Notes under the pieces: generated by a model
Told to the model about the DNA's origin: nothing
The model's database searches: none
What the model saw: only the letters and a program-made list of their open reading frames with translations
Made by a program: the position numbers and the translations under genes
DNA from: Methylococcaceae bacterium UBA975
Lineage (GTDB): Bacteria > Pseudomonadota > Gammaproteobacteria > Methylococcales > Cycloclasticaceae
Assembly (NCBI GenBank): GCA_002292375.1
Contig: DBBV01000004.1
Span: forward strand, 1-14,512
DNA: 14,512 bases
Direction of reading: 5' to 3'
In this document: piece after piece, positions 1 to 7,469 of the stretch
How positions within the stretch are numbered: the stretch's first letter is position 1
How the letters are laid out: each line of letters starts with the position of its first letter

Positions 1-404
1 GTCGCATGACTATTTAACTTAGGCTCTTTACCCAGTTTTTTGGTCATTTTTGCTAGCGTATTAGCACAAGCTGCAAAGCGTACACCGCTATTATCAGACA
101 GGCCGTTGATGCGCTCGGCATTGTTGTTATTGGCCAATAAAAGCTTTAAACCTGGGCCAAAAGCAACGATTTCGACGTCTGCTTTGTCAGGTCCGTAGTG
201 CTTCATGATATTCGCAGCAACATTCAATACCAACATTTGCTTAGCTGGGTCGTTATCAGTAATTTGTAATACAAATTTGTGTTCTGCGAATTCTTTCGTG
301 TCCTCTGCAATAGCACTAATGCTGGTTGCAAGGGTTAATGCGGCGGTTAGAATTATCGAAAAAATCGATGTATTCAAAATACGTAATAAAGGTGCTCTTT
401 TCAT
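1..404 (-). CDS. Secreted DsrE/DsrF-like protein, partial (C-terminus outside window)
   Basis: The reading frame runs on the minus strand from an ATG at 404 off the left edge, giving 134 residues. The start has an AGAGGA Shine-Dalgarno about 7 nt upstream. Residues 1-33 form a signal peptide: two basic residues, a long hydrophobic stretch and an AIA|ED cleavage site. The mature part begins with a beta strand (KFVLQITDND), then an amphipathic helix and a second strand (DVEIVAFGPG). A GVRFAACANTL segment follows, with the single cysteine and threonine pattern typical of periplasmic DsrE-fold (PF02635) proteins. The family is linked to sulfur-relay chemistry, but many exported members have no known function, and nothing here assigns a substrate. 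It is transcribed away from the catabolic operon at 726 and may be unrelated to it. The fold is fairly secure; the role is unknown. Confidence 0.75.
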   Translation of the reverse strand, partial: MKRAPLLRILNTSIFSIILTAALTLATSISAIAEDTKEFAEHKFVLQITDNDPAKQMLVLNVAANIMKHYGPDKADVEIVAFGPGLKLLLANNNNAERINGLSDNSGVRFAACANTLAKMTKKLGKEPKLNSHA

Positions 405-725
405 TGTTAGTCCTCTTCTTTTAAATGGTTATTATTGATATTTATAACACCCATCTGCAGCCAAACTGACGGTGTTATTGCGAACCATACGCTTTTGCTT
501 ATAGAAGTAAAGCAAATAAAGCGAAATATTTAGTTATAAGATAAGAGGCTTTTAGTCATCTCAGAAATAACTTTAACATCGTATTTAAATGTAATTAGAA
601 ACTCGGTGCGTAAGAGAGGCAGACTACTTGGTTTGATATAACTGAATTCTAATGTATAGTATTCAAAAGGTAAAAAACTGCCCTTTTATAAACTGATAAT
701 TAATGGTTCTTTTGAGGAGAAATAG
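405..725. promoter_or_regulatory. Divergent intergenic region between DsrE-like gene and hydrolase operon
   Basis: This 321-nt AT-rich stretch holds no convincing gene. It contains a perfect 8-bp inverted repeat (ATAACACC 444-451 / GGTGTTAT 471-478, 19-nt spacer) just upstream of the DsrE-like gene. A 7-bp inverted repeat (TTTGCTT 494-500 / AAGCAAA 510-516) follows. AATTAGAAAC lies at 593-602 and AATTCTAATG at 645-654; both 10-mers recur upstream of the second dioxygenase. The promoter for the hydrolase operon lies at 633-660. Operator functions are inferred only. Confidence 0.5.
633..660 (+). promoter_or_regulatory. Sigma70-type promoter for the hydrolase-hpaH-hpaI-channel operon
   Basis: A -35-like TTGATA (633-638) and a -10-like TATAGT (655-660) are separated by 16 nt. 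Transcription would start near 667, leaving a leader of about 59 nt before the ATG at 726. The 10-mer AATTCTAATG (645-654) fills the spacer directly against the -10, where a regulator would block or reposition polymerase. Confidence 0.55.
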
Positions 726-1586
726 ATGAGCTACGACGTACAAGAAAAAATGATTCCTTCTGGCGAATTAGCCAGCAACTGCATGATTGGTGGTGACCCT
801 AAAAACCCACCCCTATTGCTATTACACGGCGCAGGTCCGGGTGCCAGTGCGATGTCAAATTGGGCGCAATGCGCGCCTATTTTAGCCAAAGATTTTTATG
901 TGATCGCACCCGATGCCATTGGCTTTGGTAAATCTGAAATGCCTAAAGAAATCCCGACTAAAATTGCGCGTTGGATGGGTTACCGAGTAGAGCAAATTAA
1001 AGGCTTGTTAAATGAGTTAGGCGTTGAAAAAACACACGTAATTGGTAATTCAATGGGCGGCGCTCTTGCCTTACAGAGTGTTGTTGAAATGCCGGATCGT
1101 TTTGATAAATGCATGTTAATGGGCGCGATTGGTGCGCCGTTTACAAAATCTGCCTCATTGGCGCGTATGATGAGTTTTTACGATGACCCGCGTCTTGCAC
1201 GTTACCGCGAATTGATTGAAAGCTTTGTGTATGACCCCAGTGTTTTTGAAGATTTAGAAGTGGTTATGCAAGACCGTTTTGATAAAGCGATGGACCCTAA
1301 AATTCGTCCGATTCAAGAGATTATGTTCAAAGCGATGAACGAAGATATGGATAAGTTAATTATCCCAGCACCTGTGTTAAATCGCATGGAACATGAATGG
1401 GCTATTGTTCATGGCCGTCAAGACAGAGTGGTGCCATTAGAAACCAGTCTTTATTTCATTGAACACTTGAAACGTGCAGAATTGCATATCCTGGATCGTT
1501 GTGGACACTGGGCTCAAACACAACGTTGGGATGGCATGTACCCTATTATTATGTCTCACTTTTTGGGGAAAGAACTCAGGTGCTAG
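726..1586 (+). CDS. Meta-cleavage product hydrolase (DmpD/XylF/MhpC-type alpha/beta hydrolase)
   Basis: This 286-residue alpha/beta hydrolase matches the usual length of C-C bond hydrolases. These enzymes split 2-hydroxy-6-oxo-2,4-dienoates, the extradiol ring-fission products, into a carboxylic acid and 2-hydroxypenta-2,4-dienoate. HGAGPG (34-39) is the oxyanion-hole motif of this subfamily. GNSMGG carries the nucleophile Ser109. HGRQDRVVP carries Asp233 and CGHW carries His261, so the triad is intact. The start has AGGAGA at 715-720, 5 nt before the ATG. It is the first gene of a plus-strand operon and overlaps the hydratase by 7 nt, so translational coupling is likely and its product probably feeds that enzyme. 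The acyl side chain accepted (H, alkyl or aryl) cannot be read from the sequence. No extradiol dioxygenase is adjacent. Confidence 0.88.
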   Translation: MSYDVQEKMIPSGELASNCMIGGDPKNPPLLLLHGAGPGASAMSNWAQCAPILAKDFYVIAPDAIGFGKSEMPKEIPTKIARWMGYRVEQIKGLLNELGVEKTHVIGNSMGGALALQSVVEMPDRFDKCMLMGAIGAPFTKSASLARMMSFYDDPRLARYRELIESFVYDPSVFEDLEVVMQDRFDKAMDPKIRPIQEIMFKAMNEDMDKLIIPAPVLNRMEHEWAIVHGRQDRVVPLETSLYFIEHLKRAELHILDRCGHWAQTQRWDGMYPIIMSHFLGKELRC

Positions 1587-2383
1587 ATAAGAAAGTATTA
1601 AAAGCCTCTGCGCTAGCGCTTGATAAAGCGCTGGCCAGTGGTCAAACCATCCCGCAGTTTTCACAGCTGTACCCTGAAATGACCATTGAAGACGGTTATG
1701 CCATTCAAGCAGAATGGACTAAATTGAGGTTGGCTCAGGGACGAAAAATTATTGGTCGTAAGATCGGTTTAACCTCGCGCGCGATGCAGCAGGCCTCGCA
1801 GATTACCGAACCCGATTACGGCACCTTAATGGATGATATGCTGTTTGCTGATAACTCAGAAATTCCCTTTGATCGCTTTATAGCACCCTTGGTTGAAGTT
1901 GAAATAGCCTTTATATTGGGTGAGCGATTGGAAGGTGAAAATATTACACTGGCCGATGTCTTAAAGGCGACGGATTATGTCTGCCCGGCGGTAGAAATAG
2001 TTGATTCACGCGTTATTCGTGTTGACCCTGAAACCGGCAAGCGGCGTAAGGTATTTGATACTATTGCTGATAATGCAGCTTGTGCTGGCATAATCACTGG
2101 CGGCTTACCGGTAAGACCAATGGATGTCGATCTACGTTGGATAGGGGCGATTGTGTCGCGTAATGGCATTATTGAAGAAACGGGTGTTTCTGCTGGGGTG
2201 CTTAATCACCCGGGTAATGGTATTGTTTGGCTTAGCAAACGTTTTGCACCGCACGGTATCGCGCTAGAACCGGGGCAAGTGATTTTAGGCGGTTCGTTTA
2301 CTCGCTTATTATCAGTGGAGAGGGGAGACACCTTTCACGCAGATTTTGGCCCGCTAGGTAGTATTGGGTTCCGATTTGTTTAA
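1580..2383 (+). CDS. hpaH: 2-oxo-hept-3-ene-1,7-dioate / 2-oxopent-4-enoate hydratase, HpaH-type
   Basis: I place the start at GTG 1580. The frame is open further upstream, but that segment only overlaps the hydrolase gene. GGGGAA lies at 1565-1570, 9 nt before the GTG, and the resulting 267 residues equal the length of E. coli HpaH/HpcG. With this start the metal-binding glutamates fall at E106, E108 (VEVEIAF) and E139 (PAVEIVDSR), the numbering I recall for HpcG. KIGLTSRAMQ, EPDYG, DNAACAG and GVLNHPGNG also match the HpaH branch closely rather than DmpE/MhpD. The family adds water across the C=C of 2-oxo-enoates in an Mg2+-dependent reaction, giving 4-hydroxy-2-oxo acids. The gene overlaps the hydrolase stop by 7 nt and precedes the matching aldolase. 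The true substrate here could be the five-carbon dienoate released by the hydrolase or the seven-carbon dioate of the homoprotocatechuate route. Confidence 0.88.
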   Translation: MLDKKVLKASALALDKALASGQTIPQFSQLYPEMTIEDGYAIQAEWTKLRLAQGRKIIGRKIGLTSRAMQQASQITEPDYGTLMDDMLFADNSEIPFDRFIAPLVEVEIAFILGERLEGENITLADVLKATDYVCPAVEIVDSRVIRVDPETGKRRKVFDTIADNAACAGIITGGLPVRPMDVDLRWIGAIVSRNGIIEETGVSAGVLNHPGNGIVWLSKRFAPHGIALEPGQVILGGSFTRLLSVERGDTFHADFGPLGSIGFRFV

Positions 2384-2410
2384 ATTAACGTACGCGTTGG
2401 AGAGTTTGGT

Positions 2411-3184
2411 ATGTCATTAGCGATGACAAAAAATAAATTTAAACAAGCCATGCAAGCCCAGCAAAAACAATTGGGTGCATTTATGGCATTGGCTGATTCA
2501 AGTGCGGCAGAGCTGATGGCGACGACCGGCTTTGATTGGTTATTGATTGATGCCGAGCATGGGCCGAATGATATCAAAAGTATTATGCAACAATTACAGG
2601 CCTTGGCGGCGTACCCCGTTAACCCCGTAGTTCGTCTACAAGATCATAATGTTGCGGATATTAAACGGGTGCTAGACGTTGGCGCACAAACCTTGTTAAT
2701 CCCGATGGTAGATTCTGCGCAACAGGCAGAACAATTAGCAAAAGCGGCTAGGTATGCACCTAAAGGGGTACGCGGTATGGGCGGTGGTTTAACCCGAGCC
2801 ACTCGCTGGGGTGCGATTACTGACTATTTAACCCAAGCAGATGACAATATTTGTTTATTACTACAAATAGAAAGCCTTGAAGGCTTGGCTGAACTGGATG
2901 CGATTGCTCAGGTAGATGGTGTGAACGGTATTTTTCTAGGCCCCGCTGATTTAGCTGCGTCGATGGGTTACCTAGGCCAACCTGCTCACCCAGAAGTGTG
3001 TCGTGTCGTCGAACAAGCCATTCAACGTATACATGCACTAGGTAAGCCAGTTGGGGTTTATTGTGGTGATCCAGCGCAAACAGAGCGTTATCAACAAATG
3101 GGCGCCAGCTTTTTCTTAATCGCGGCAGATACCATGTTGTTGAAAGGCGCTGCCGATGCCTTGGTGAATCGATTCCGCGCGTAA
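2411..3184 (+). CDS. hpaI: 4-hydroxy-2-oxoheptanedioate aldolase, HpaI/HpcH class II family
   Basis: This 257-residue TIM-barrel aldolase closely resembles HpaI/HpcH. The family uses a divalent metal to split 4-hydroxy-2-oxo acids into pyruvate and an aldehyde: succinate semialdehyde from the C7 diacid, or acetaldehyde from 4-hydroxy-2-oxopentanoate. Visible catalytic residues are His50 in LLIDAEH, Arg75 in NPVVRL, and the metal ligands Glu154 (LLQIES) and Asp180 (FLGPADL). GMGGGLTRATRWG matches the conserved phosphate-like loop. The ATG at 2411 has GGAGAG at 2399-2404; the in-frame ATG at 2423 lacks one and is less likely. The gene follows the hydratase by 27 nt, consistent with one operon and sequential reactions. 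No acylating acetaldehyde dehydrogenase (DmpF) accompanies it, unlike classic meta operons. Confidence 0.9.
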   Translation: MSLAMTKNKFKQAMQAQQKQLGAFMALADSSAAELMATTGFDWLLIDAEHGPNDIKSIMQQLQALAAYPVNPVVRLQDHNVADIKRVLDVGAQTLLIPMVDSAQQAEQLAKAARYAPKGVRGMGGGLTRATRWGAITDYLTQADDNICLLLQIESLEGLAELDAIAQVDGVNGIFLGPADLAASMGYLGQPAHPEVCRVVEQAIQRIHALGKPVGVYCGDPAQTERYQQMGASFFLIAADTMLLKGAADALVNRFRA

Positions 3185-3257
3185 TACAAATGATGTTTTA
3201 GATGCTAATCTGCTGTTAGGGATACTGCTGAGCCTGATAATAAGAATCGGTGATTGA

Positions 3258-4202
3258 ATGACAATAAAAAAACTGACCCTCGCATTCCTTTTTTTAACGC
3301 ACGCCGTCGCATGGGCAGGCGGTACTTCGCCTATAGGCCCTTCTGGTGGTATGTTCTCATCGGCACCTGTCGGGGCCGACGGCTTTATGTCTGGCCTAGC
3401 GCCGCCACCGGGAGTGTATTGGCTAAACTACACTTTCCACTATAACGCGGATAGTTTTAAAGGCGGAAACGGCAAAGAAATTCAAACAGGGCCGCTGGAT
3501 GATTTTGAGGCCAATATATCCGGTAATGTGTTTCGTTTTTTATGGATGCCAAAAAATGATATTCGACTTTTTGGTGGTCGCTGGGCACCTGATTTTGGTG
3601 TGGTCGCCATGGATAAACGGCTAAAAGTCGGTGGTAAATGGTATCAAGAGCAAGGCCTAGGCGACCTGTTAATCGCACCGGTTAATCTTTTTTATCAATG
3701 GGGTGATGTACACGCCGTGTTATACGTCGACTTCCTATTACCAACTGGTGATTATGACAAACGACGCGTGGTAAATACGGGCAATAACCATTGGACAGTA
3801 AAACCGGCGGCTATTTTTAGTTGGGTTAAACCGAATTGGGAAATTACCGGCATCTTCAACCTAGATATTAACGGGACTAATGACGATTACATTGACCCTC
3901 GAACCGGTCTGGAATCGACGCACCGTTCGGGCAAGGCCTTCCATATGGACTACACCGCGTCATGGCGCGTTACACCCAATTTAAATATCGGCCTACAAGG
4001 GTATTACTGGGATGACCTAGAAGATGATCGGGTCGATGGTAAACGGGTTGCTGATACACAAACGAAAGTGTTTTCTATTGGCCCGGGTGTGCGCTATCAG
4101 TGGGGAAGCATTAGTTTGGTGGCCAAAGCCCAGTACGAATTTGCTGCACGCAATCGACCAGAAGGCGAAGTTTACTGGCTGCGTTTTACGATGCCTTTAT
4201 AG
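3258..4202 (+). CDS. Outer-membrane channel, phenol-degradation MetA/SphA-like family
   Basis: The 314-residue protein has a signal peptide (KK, then a hydrophobic stretch, cleavage near AVAWA|GG at residue 20). It also has alternating beta-strand segments rich in Tyr, Trp and Phe, and a C-terminal strand ending in RFTMPL, as in outer-membrane barrels. GTSPIGPSGG near the mature N-terminus, LPTGDYD, WTVKPAA and IGPGVRYQW are typical of the PF13557 'MetA-pathway of phenol degradation' family. Members are thought to admit hydrophobic aromatic substrates, but biochemical proof is thin. The start has only a weak GGTGA 4 nt upstream. It is the last gene of the hydrolase-hpaH-hpaI operon, 73 nt after hpaI and just before a strong terminator. 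The context supports uptake of the aromatic compound whose products the upstream enzymes process. Confidence 0.78.
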   Translation: MTIKKLTLAFLFLTHAVAWAGGTSPIGPSGGMFSSAPVGADGFMSGLAPPPGVYWLNYTFHYNADSFKGGNGKEIQTGPLDDFEANISGNVFRFLWMPKNDIRLFGGRWAPDFGVVAMDKRLKVGGKWYQEQGLGDLLIAPVNLFYQWGDVHAVLYVDFLLPTGDYDKRRVVNTGNNHWTVKPAAIFSWVKPNWEITGIFNLDINGTNDDYIDPRTGLESTHRSGKAFHMDYTASWRVTPNLNIGLQGYYWDDLEDDRVDGKRVADTQTKVFSIGPGVRYQWGSISLVAKAQYEFAARNRPEGEVYWLRFTMPL

Positions 4203-4227
4203 GGTCGCTTAATAAAACCAGGGTACT

Positions 4228-4254
4228 AAAAGGGGCTGAAACAGCCCCTTTTTT
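4228..4254. terminator. Bidirectional intrinsic terminator between convergent operons
   Basis: GGGGCTG (4232-4238) pairs perfectly with CAGCCCC (4242-4248) across an AAA loop. The stem can extend with AAAA/TTTT on the flanks, giving an 11-bp stem. The T-run reads correctly for the plus operon, and the A-run serves the minus-strand dioxygenase operon that ends at 4259. Confidence 0.9.
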
Positions 4255-4258
4255 ATGC

Positions 4259-4834
4259 TTAAAAGAAAATGCTGATATTATTCGAAAGAATGGTACTTTG
4301 ATCCATTAATATGGTGCGTTTGGCTATTTTAAAGCCTAAGGTGTTATCCGCACGACGCAGCACATCGTGACGTTCTCCGGTAAATAAATCCACCTGCGTT
4401 TCTAAACGGTTACGGTATACGATAAACGATGAGCAAACATGTAAGGTATTGTCTGCTTCCCCCTCGGTAATAATCACGTTTGAAACGGTGTGACGGGTTC
4501 GAGAGGCTGGGTTTTCAGACCAGCTAAAGTCACTGAGTAATTTTTTTAAACGGCCACTCATAGCGACTTTATCTTCATCAAAATGAGCAAACTCATGTTT
4601 GTTGGTGTACTCGGCTAGGTCACTGGAGCGTGCTCGGCCACGTCGTTGCATGGCGTTTCTTCTAATCGGCATGTAGTAATGGATGTCGTCATCCAATAAG
4701 GCAAACCAATCTTCGTATTTAATGTTGTCTAGCAGTAGCGCCTCGCGGTAATAAAATTGCTGAACCTCGTGTTGTAGCGCAAGGTCAGCCGCTGAGCTTG
4801 AAATAATGTTATCAATGTTAATGAGTGAGGCCAT
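4259..4834 (-). CDS. Ring-hydroxylating dioxygenase beta subunit, toluene/biphenyl/phenylpropionate type (set 1)
   Basis: This 191-residue protein has the SnoaL/NTF2-like fold of PF00866, the structural small subunit of the alpha3beta3 oxygenase. Recognisable features are EVQQFYYREALLLD at the start, the YEDWFALLDDDIHYYMPIRR segment, TRHTVSNV, and a C-terminal RTILMDQSTILSNN-IFF tail very like BphA2/TodC2/HcaF. I choose the ATG at 4834 (MASLINIDN), which has GGA 7 nt upstream. An in-frame TTG at 4846 would add four residues but has no better ribosome site. The subunit holds no metal; it stabilises the hexamer and can shape substrate range. It lies 56 nt downstream of the alpha subunit on the same strand, so the two are surely co-expressed, and its end abuts the shared terminator. 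Confidence 0.9.
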   Translation of the reverse strand: MASLINIDNIISSSAADLALQHEVQQFYYREALLLDNIKYEDWFALLDDDIHYYMPIRRNAMQRRGRARSSDLAEYTNKHEFAHFDEDKVAMSGRLKKLLSDFSWSENPASRTRHTVSNVIITEGEADNTLHVCSSFIVYRNRLETQVDLFTGERHDVLRRADNTLGFKIAKRTILMDQSTILSNNISIFF

Positions 4835-4890
4835 AATGAGTTCCAAAAAGTAATAGTTAGGTTAATGAACAGGTTTTAAGGGGCTTAACA

Positions 4891-6225
4891 CTATGGTTTT
4901 AAGGTATCCCAGCTGGGTTCTGTCATCATTCTTAACCAATGTTGGTACATGCCACGGGCCGCGTCTTCACTATAAACGCCCCCGATTCGTCCAGGAAAGT
5001 CGGGGTGCTCGGTGGTTGAGTCACCGAGTCCCATTTGAACGTTTAGCTTGGTTTTTCTGGCTTTGTTGCCCCTAAAAAGTTTTTGAACTTCAATCCAGTT
5101 TTCGCCATCGTCTTGTTCAAATACGCCGCCAGCGGAAAAAGTGCGGATATTTTGTTTGCGGAACTCTTCTTTAATATCATCGGGTGCGTCGGCATCGACA
5201 ACAATAAAGGCCCATACTTCAATCTCATTAGGGCCACGCGGGTGCCATGTGCGAATCGTATTGATGCCCGGCAAAAAAGAACAAGTTGGAAAAATAGTCA
5301 TATGTTGGCCGAGCATTCGTTGGCCAAACATATCGCTACCTAGCCGTTCAGAAGCGGCTTTAGCTTGTGGGCTGGCGGTGACATACTCGGTTATTTTAGG
5401 TCCCATAATGGCGGCTAACAGCCCTGGTTCATCAACAAAATAGCCGGTACCGTGGCCACCCCATTTTGCGCGAAATTGATTGCCATTGGTCGGTATTTGA
5501 ATGTCGTTTAAACCGACGCCGTCGGGTAAACCCGCAGTAATCCCTGACAGATGTGATGTGGTGCCAGCGTGGTACATATCGCTGCAAAATTGCTCAGCTG
5601 CAAACTTCCAGTTAGTGGGGATGACCCATTTTTGAATACCGCCGATGGCTTCGGTGCCTGCTTCAGTACGGTTAAACATGGTGTCGATATAGGGTTTTGA
5701 ATCAGACAAATAGTCGTCTAATGACGGCGCTTCTTCATCCCAGTTGGCAAAAACCAGCCCACGGTAGCTTGCCACGCGTGCTTGCAAGGGGTTCCAATCC
5801 GCTTTATTTAAACGATCGCAATGGCCTTCTTTTTCAAACGGCACGTCGACTAATTTGCCTGCAATATCATAAGCCCAGCCATGATAAGTACACACAAAAG
5901 CTTTGGCGTTACCCGCATCATCACGCGATAATTTCATGCCGCGATGACGGCATTGGTTTAAAAAAACTCGAAGGCTGGCGTCTTTTTGTCGAACAAGAAT
6001 AACGGGGTCTTCACCGATATAAGTGTTTAAAAAATCACCTGCATTGGGGACGTGGCTTTCATGGCCCAGTAAAATCCATGATCGCGCAAAGACACGTTCG
6101 AGCTCAATGTCATATAAGGCTTCATCATTATAGATACGGGCATCTAATACCCCGTTTTCATCACTGACCAGTTGCTTTATTTTTTCATTTGTCCAAGTAT
6201 GGCTTAGCGTGTCTTCAGGGTTCAT
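4891..6225 (-). CDS. Ring-hydroxylating dioxygenase alpha subunit, toluene/biphenyl type (set 1)
   Basis: This 444-residue catalytic large subunit has the Rieske domain first. Cys92 and His94 (QCRHRG) with Cys112 and His115 (CTYHGWAYD) bind the 2Fe-2S cluster. The catalytic domain carries the mononuclear iron site: bridging Asp216, His219 and His225 in SDMYHAGTTSH, and an Asp in QDDGENW (372/373). The two histidines are six apart, as in toluene and biphenyl dioxygenases, against five in the naphthalene type. The C-terminus (YSEDAARGMYQHWLRMM) also fits BphA1/TodC1/HcaE. It would cis-dihydroxylate a monocyclic, biphenyl-like or phenylalkanoate ring using electrons from a ferredoxin and reductase, neither encoded here. 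The ATG at 6225 has GGAG about 11 nt upstream. It leads a two-gene minus operon with the beta subunit. The exact substrate is unknown. Confidence 0.93.
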   Translation of the reverse strand: MNPEDTLSHTWTNEKIKQLVSDENGVLDARIYNDEALYDIELERVFARSWILLGHESHVPNAGDFLNTYIGEDPVILVRQKDASLRVFLNQCRHRGMKLSRDDAGNAKAFVCTYHGWAYDIAGKLVDVPFEKEGHCDRLNKADWNPLQARVASYRGLVFANWDEEAPSLDDYLSDSKPYIDTMFNRTEAGTEAIGGIQKWVIPTNWKFAAEQFCSDMYHAGTTSHLSGITAGLPDGVGLNDIQIPTNGNQFRAKWGGHGTGYFVDEPGLLAAIMGPKITEYVTASPQAKAASERLGSDMFGQRMLGQHMTIFPTCSFLPGINTIRTWHPRGPNEIEVWAFIVVDADAPDDIKEEFRKQNIRTFSAGGVFEQDDGENWIEVQKLFRGNKARKTKLNVQMGLGDSTTEHPDFPGRIGGVYSEDAARGMYQHWLRMMTEPSWDTLKP

Positions 6226-6519
6226 TGCTATGGGTGCTCCAGCGAAATTAGGTTAATTCAGGGGGGTATCAGTTGCAACTTATCCTACCGAATTGAAATG
6301 GCTGCTTCAACTCAATATAGTACATTAATGTGTCGTTTCTGATGCAATCTAGTTAAATTTGTTTGGCTTCTGACCGAGGTCAAGAAATTAAAAATTAGTG
6401 TATGATGATGTATGGACTGACGGCGCCGCGGGCTTCTCGGTTTAGATTAGCGGGTGTTATAGGCAGTCGTTATTTTTAAAAGGCCTTTAAACGGCTAAAT
6501 TTGTTGCTTAGGACCCCTT
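6226..6519. promoter_or_regulatory. Divergent intergenic region between dioxygenase set 1 and DMT permease
   Basis: These 294 nt contain no supported gene. Three perfect dyads stand out: AGTTGCAACT (6271-6280), ACATTAATGT (6322-6331) and TGACC-GA-GGTCA (6371-6382). The first sits at the predicted transcription start of the minus-strand dioxygenase operon. Triple ATG codons at 6402-6410 open a 25-codon frame without a ribosome site, which I do not call. No clear promoter for the permease was found. Confidence 0.45.
6282..6310 (-). promoter_or_regulatory. Possible sigma70 promoter for dioxygenase set 1
   Basis: On the minus strand TTGAAG (6310-6305) and TAGGAT (6287-6282) are spaced by 17 nt; each matches the consensus at four of six positions. 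Transcription would start near 6275, inside the palindrome AGTTGCAACT, with a leader of about 50 nt. Confidence 0.3.
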
Positions 6520-7407
6520 GTGAATATCTCAATTCCACCTTATATATGGCTGGCTTTAATAGCGTCAGTTTTGCATGCATTTAGCTTTACTTATACTAAG
6601 CAACTGCTTGCGCATTCAACCAACCGGATCAAACTGTCGCTTTATAGTCAGTATTTTGTCGGTTTATTAGCCTTGTTGTTATTGCCATTTATACAGCTTG
6701 AGCAGTTATGGCTAAATTTTGGACTGGTGTTACTGATGTGCGCCTGTGTGTTGCTCGGACAGATTCTTTATTTAAGTGCACTGCGTTATGGCGATGCATC
6801 ATTTGTTGTGCCCATGTTGGGCTGTAAGATGTTTGCGGTGGCGGGCCTGTCGGTCATTTTTTTAAACGAAACCTATCACCCGCTGGTGTATCTAGCGGCT
6901 GTTGGTGCCTTTGCTAGCTTATTTCTGCTGAATGATGGCAAGCTACATGGCTCACCGCGTGCCTTAGTGTATATCTTGTTAACCTGCGTAGTTTTTGCAA
7001 TGGCTGATATCGCGGTGGTGCATTTATTAAATCAAGGTATGGGTGGTATAGAATTGGCTGCTTTCGTGTTTATTGTGCCAACAGCGTTGTTAATGCCGTT
7101 GTCTCCATTTATATTTAAAAAGGACTGGAAAGTGTCAAAGCCTTTGGCTAAAACCCTCAGTATTTATGCCTTAGCGCAGTTGATCGGTATCGTTTTTTTA
7201 ATGCTGGCTTTCAAACAAGCGCAACAGGCGACGGTGATCAATATCATTCAATCATCACGCGGATTGATGGCTGTGGGGGTGGTGTATTTAATGGCCCGCG
7301 TCGGCTTTAGCCAAATTGAACAGCTAACAAAAAAACAGTTACAGAACCGTTTAATGGGTGGTTTGCTGATGTTTGTGTCCTTAAGTTTGGCCGTTTTCAT
7401 GGTCTAA
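6520..7407 (+). CDS. DMT-superfamily (EamA-like) inner-membrane permease
   Basis: This 295-residue, strongly hydrophobic protein has about ten predicted membrane helices in two halves, the layout of EamA drug/metabolite transporters. A family hallmark is the LSALRYGDASFVVPMLGCK stretch at the end of the first half, followed by a helix and LNETYHP, as in the E-x-x-x-P loop of EamA domains. The second half (from about residue 147) is a diverged repeat. The start is GTG at 6520 with AGGA 6 nt upstream. Substrate and direction cannot be deduced; family members export amino acids, metabolites or toxic compounds. It stands alone on the plus strand between two catabolic units transcribed on the minus strand, so any link to aromatic metabolism (efflux of an intermediate, for example) is only positional. 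Confidence 0.8.
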   Translation: MNISIPPYIWLALIASVLHAFSFTYTKQLLAHSTNRIKLSLYSQYFVGLLALLLLPFIQLEQLWLNFGLVLLMCACVLLGQILYLSALRYGDASFVVPMLGCKMFAVAGLSVIFLNETYHPLVYLAAVGAFASLFLLNDGKLHGSPRALVYILLTCVVFAMADIAVVHLLNQGMGGIELAAFVFIVPTALLMPLSPFIFKKDWKVSKPLAKTLSIYALAQLIGIVFLMLAFKQAQQATVINIIQSSRGLMAVGVVYLMARVGFSQIEQLTKKQLQNRLMGGLLMFVSLSLAVFMV

Positions 7408-7413
7408 AATGGC

Positions 7414-7437
7414 AAGCCTATCGGTGTACCGGCTTTT
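7414..7437 (+). terminator. Weak possible terminator after the permease
   Basis: AAGCC (7414-7418) can pair with GGCTT (7431-7435), followed by a short T-run. The loop contains CGGTGTACCG, which is itself self-complementary. It lies in the 62-nt gap between the convergent permease and hydrolase 2 genes. The stem is short, so the call is tentative. Confidence 0.3.
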
Positions 7438-7469
7438 GAATAGGTATCAGTGGTTAATAGTGGAGTGAT

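Noticed and set aside
1499..1579. N-terminal extension of the HpaH-type hydratase from an upstream ATG
   Set aside because: The 27 extra residues only translate the overlapping hydrolase gene out of frame. The GTG at 1580 has a ribosome site and gives the family length and metal-ligand numbering.
4657..4663. Extra copy of TTCTAAT inside the set 1 beta-subunit gene
   Set aside because: A single 7-mer in coding sequence without its inverted partner or a promoter is expected by chance.
6402..6479. Small frame beginning with three ATG codons in the 6226-6519 gap
   Set aside because: Only 25 codons, no Shine-Dalgarno, and no recognisable composition or motif.
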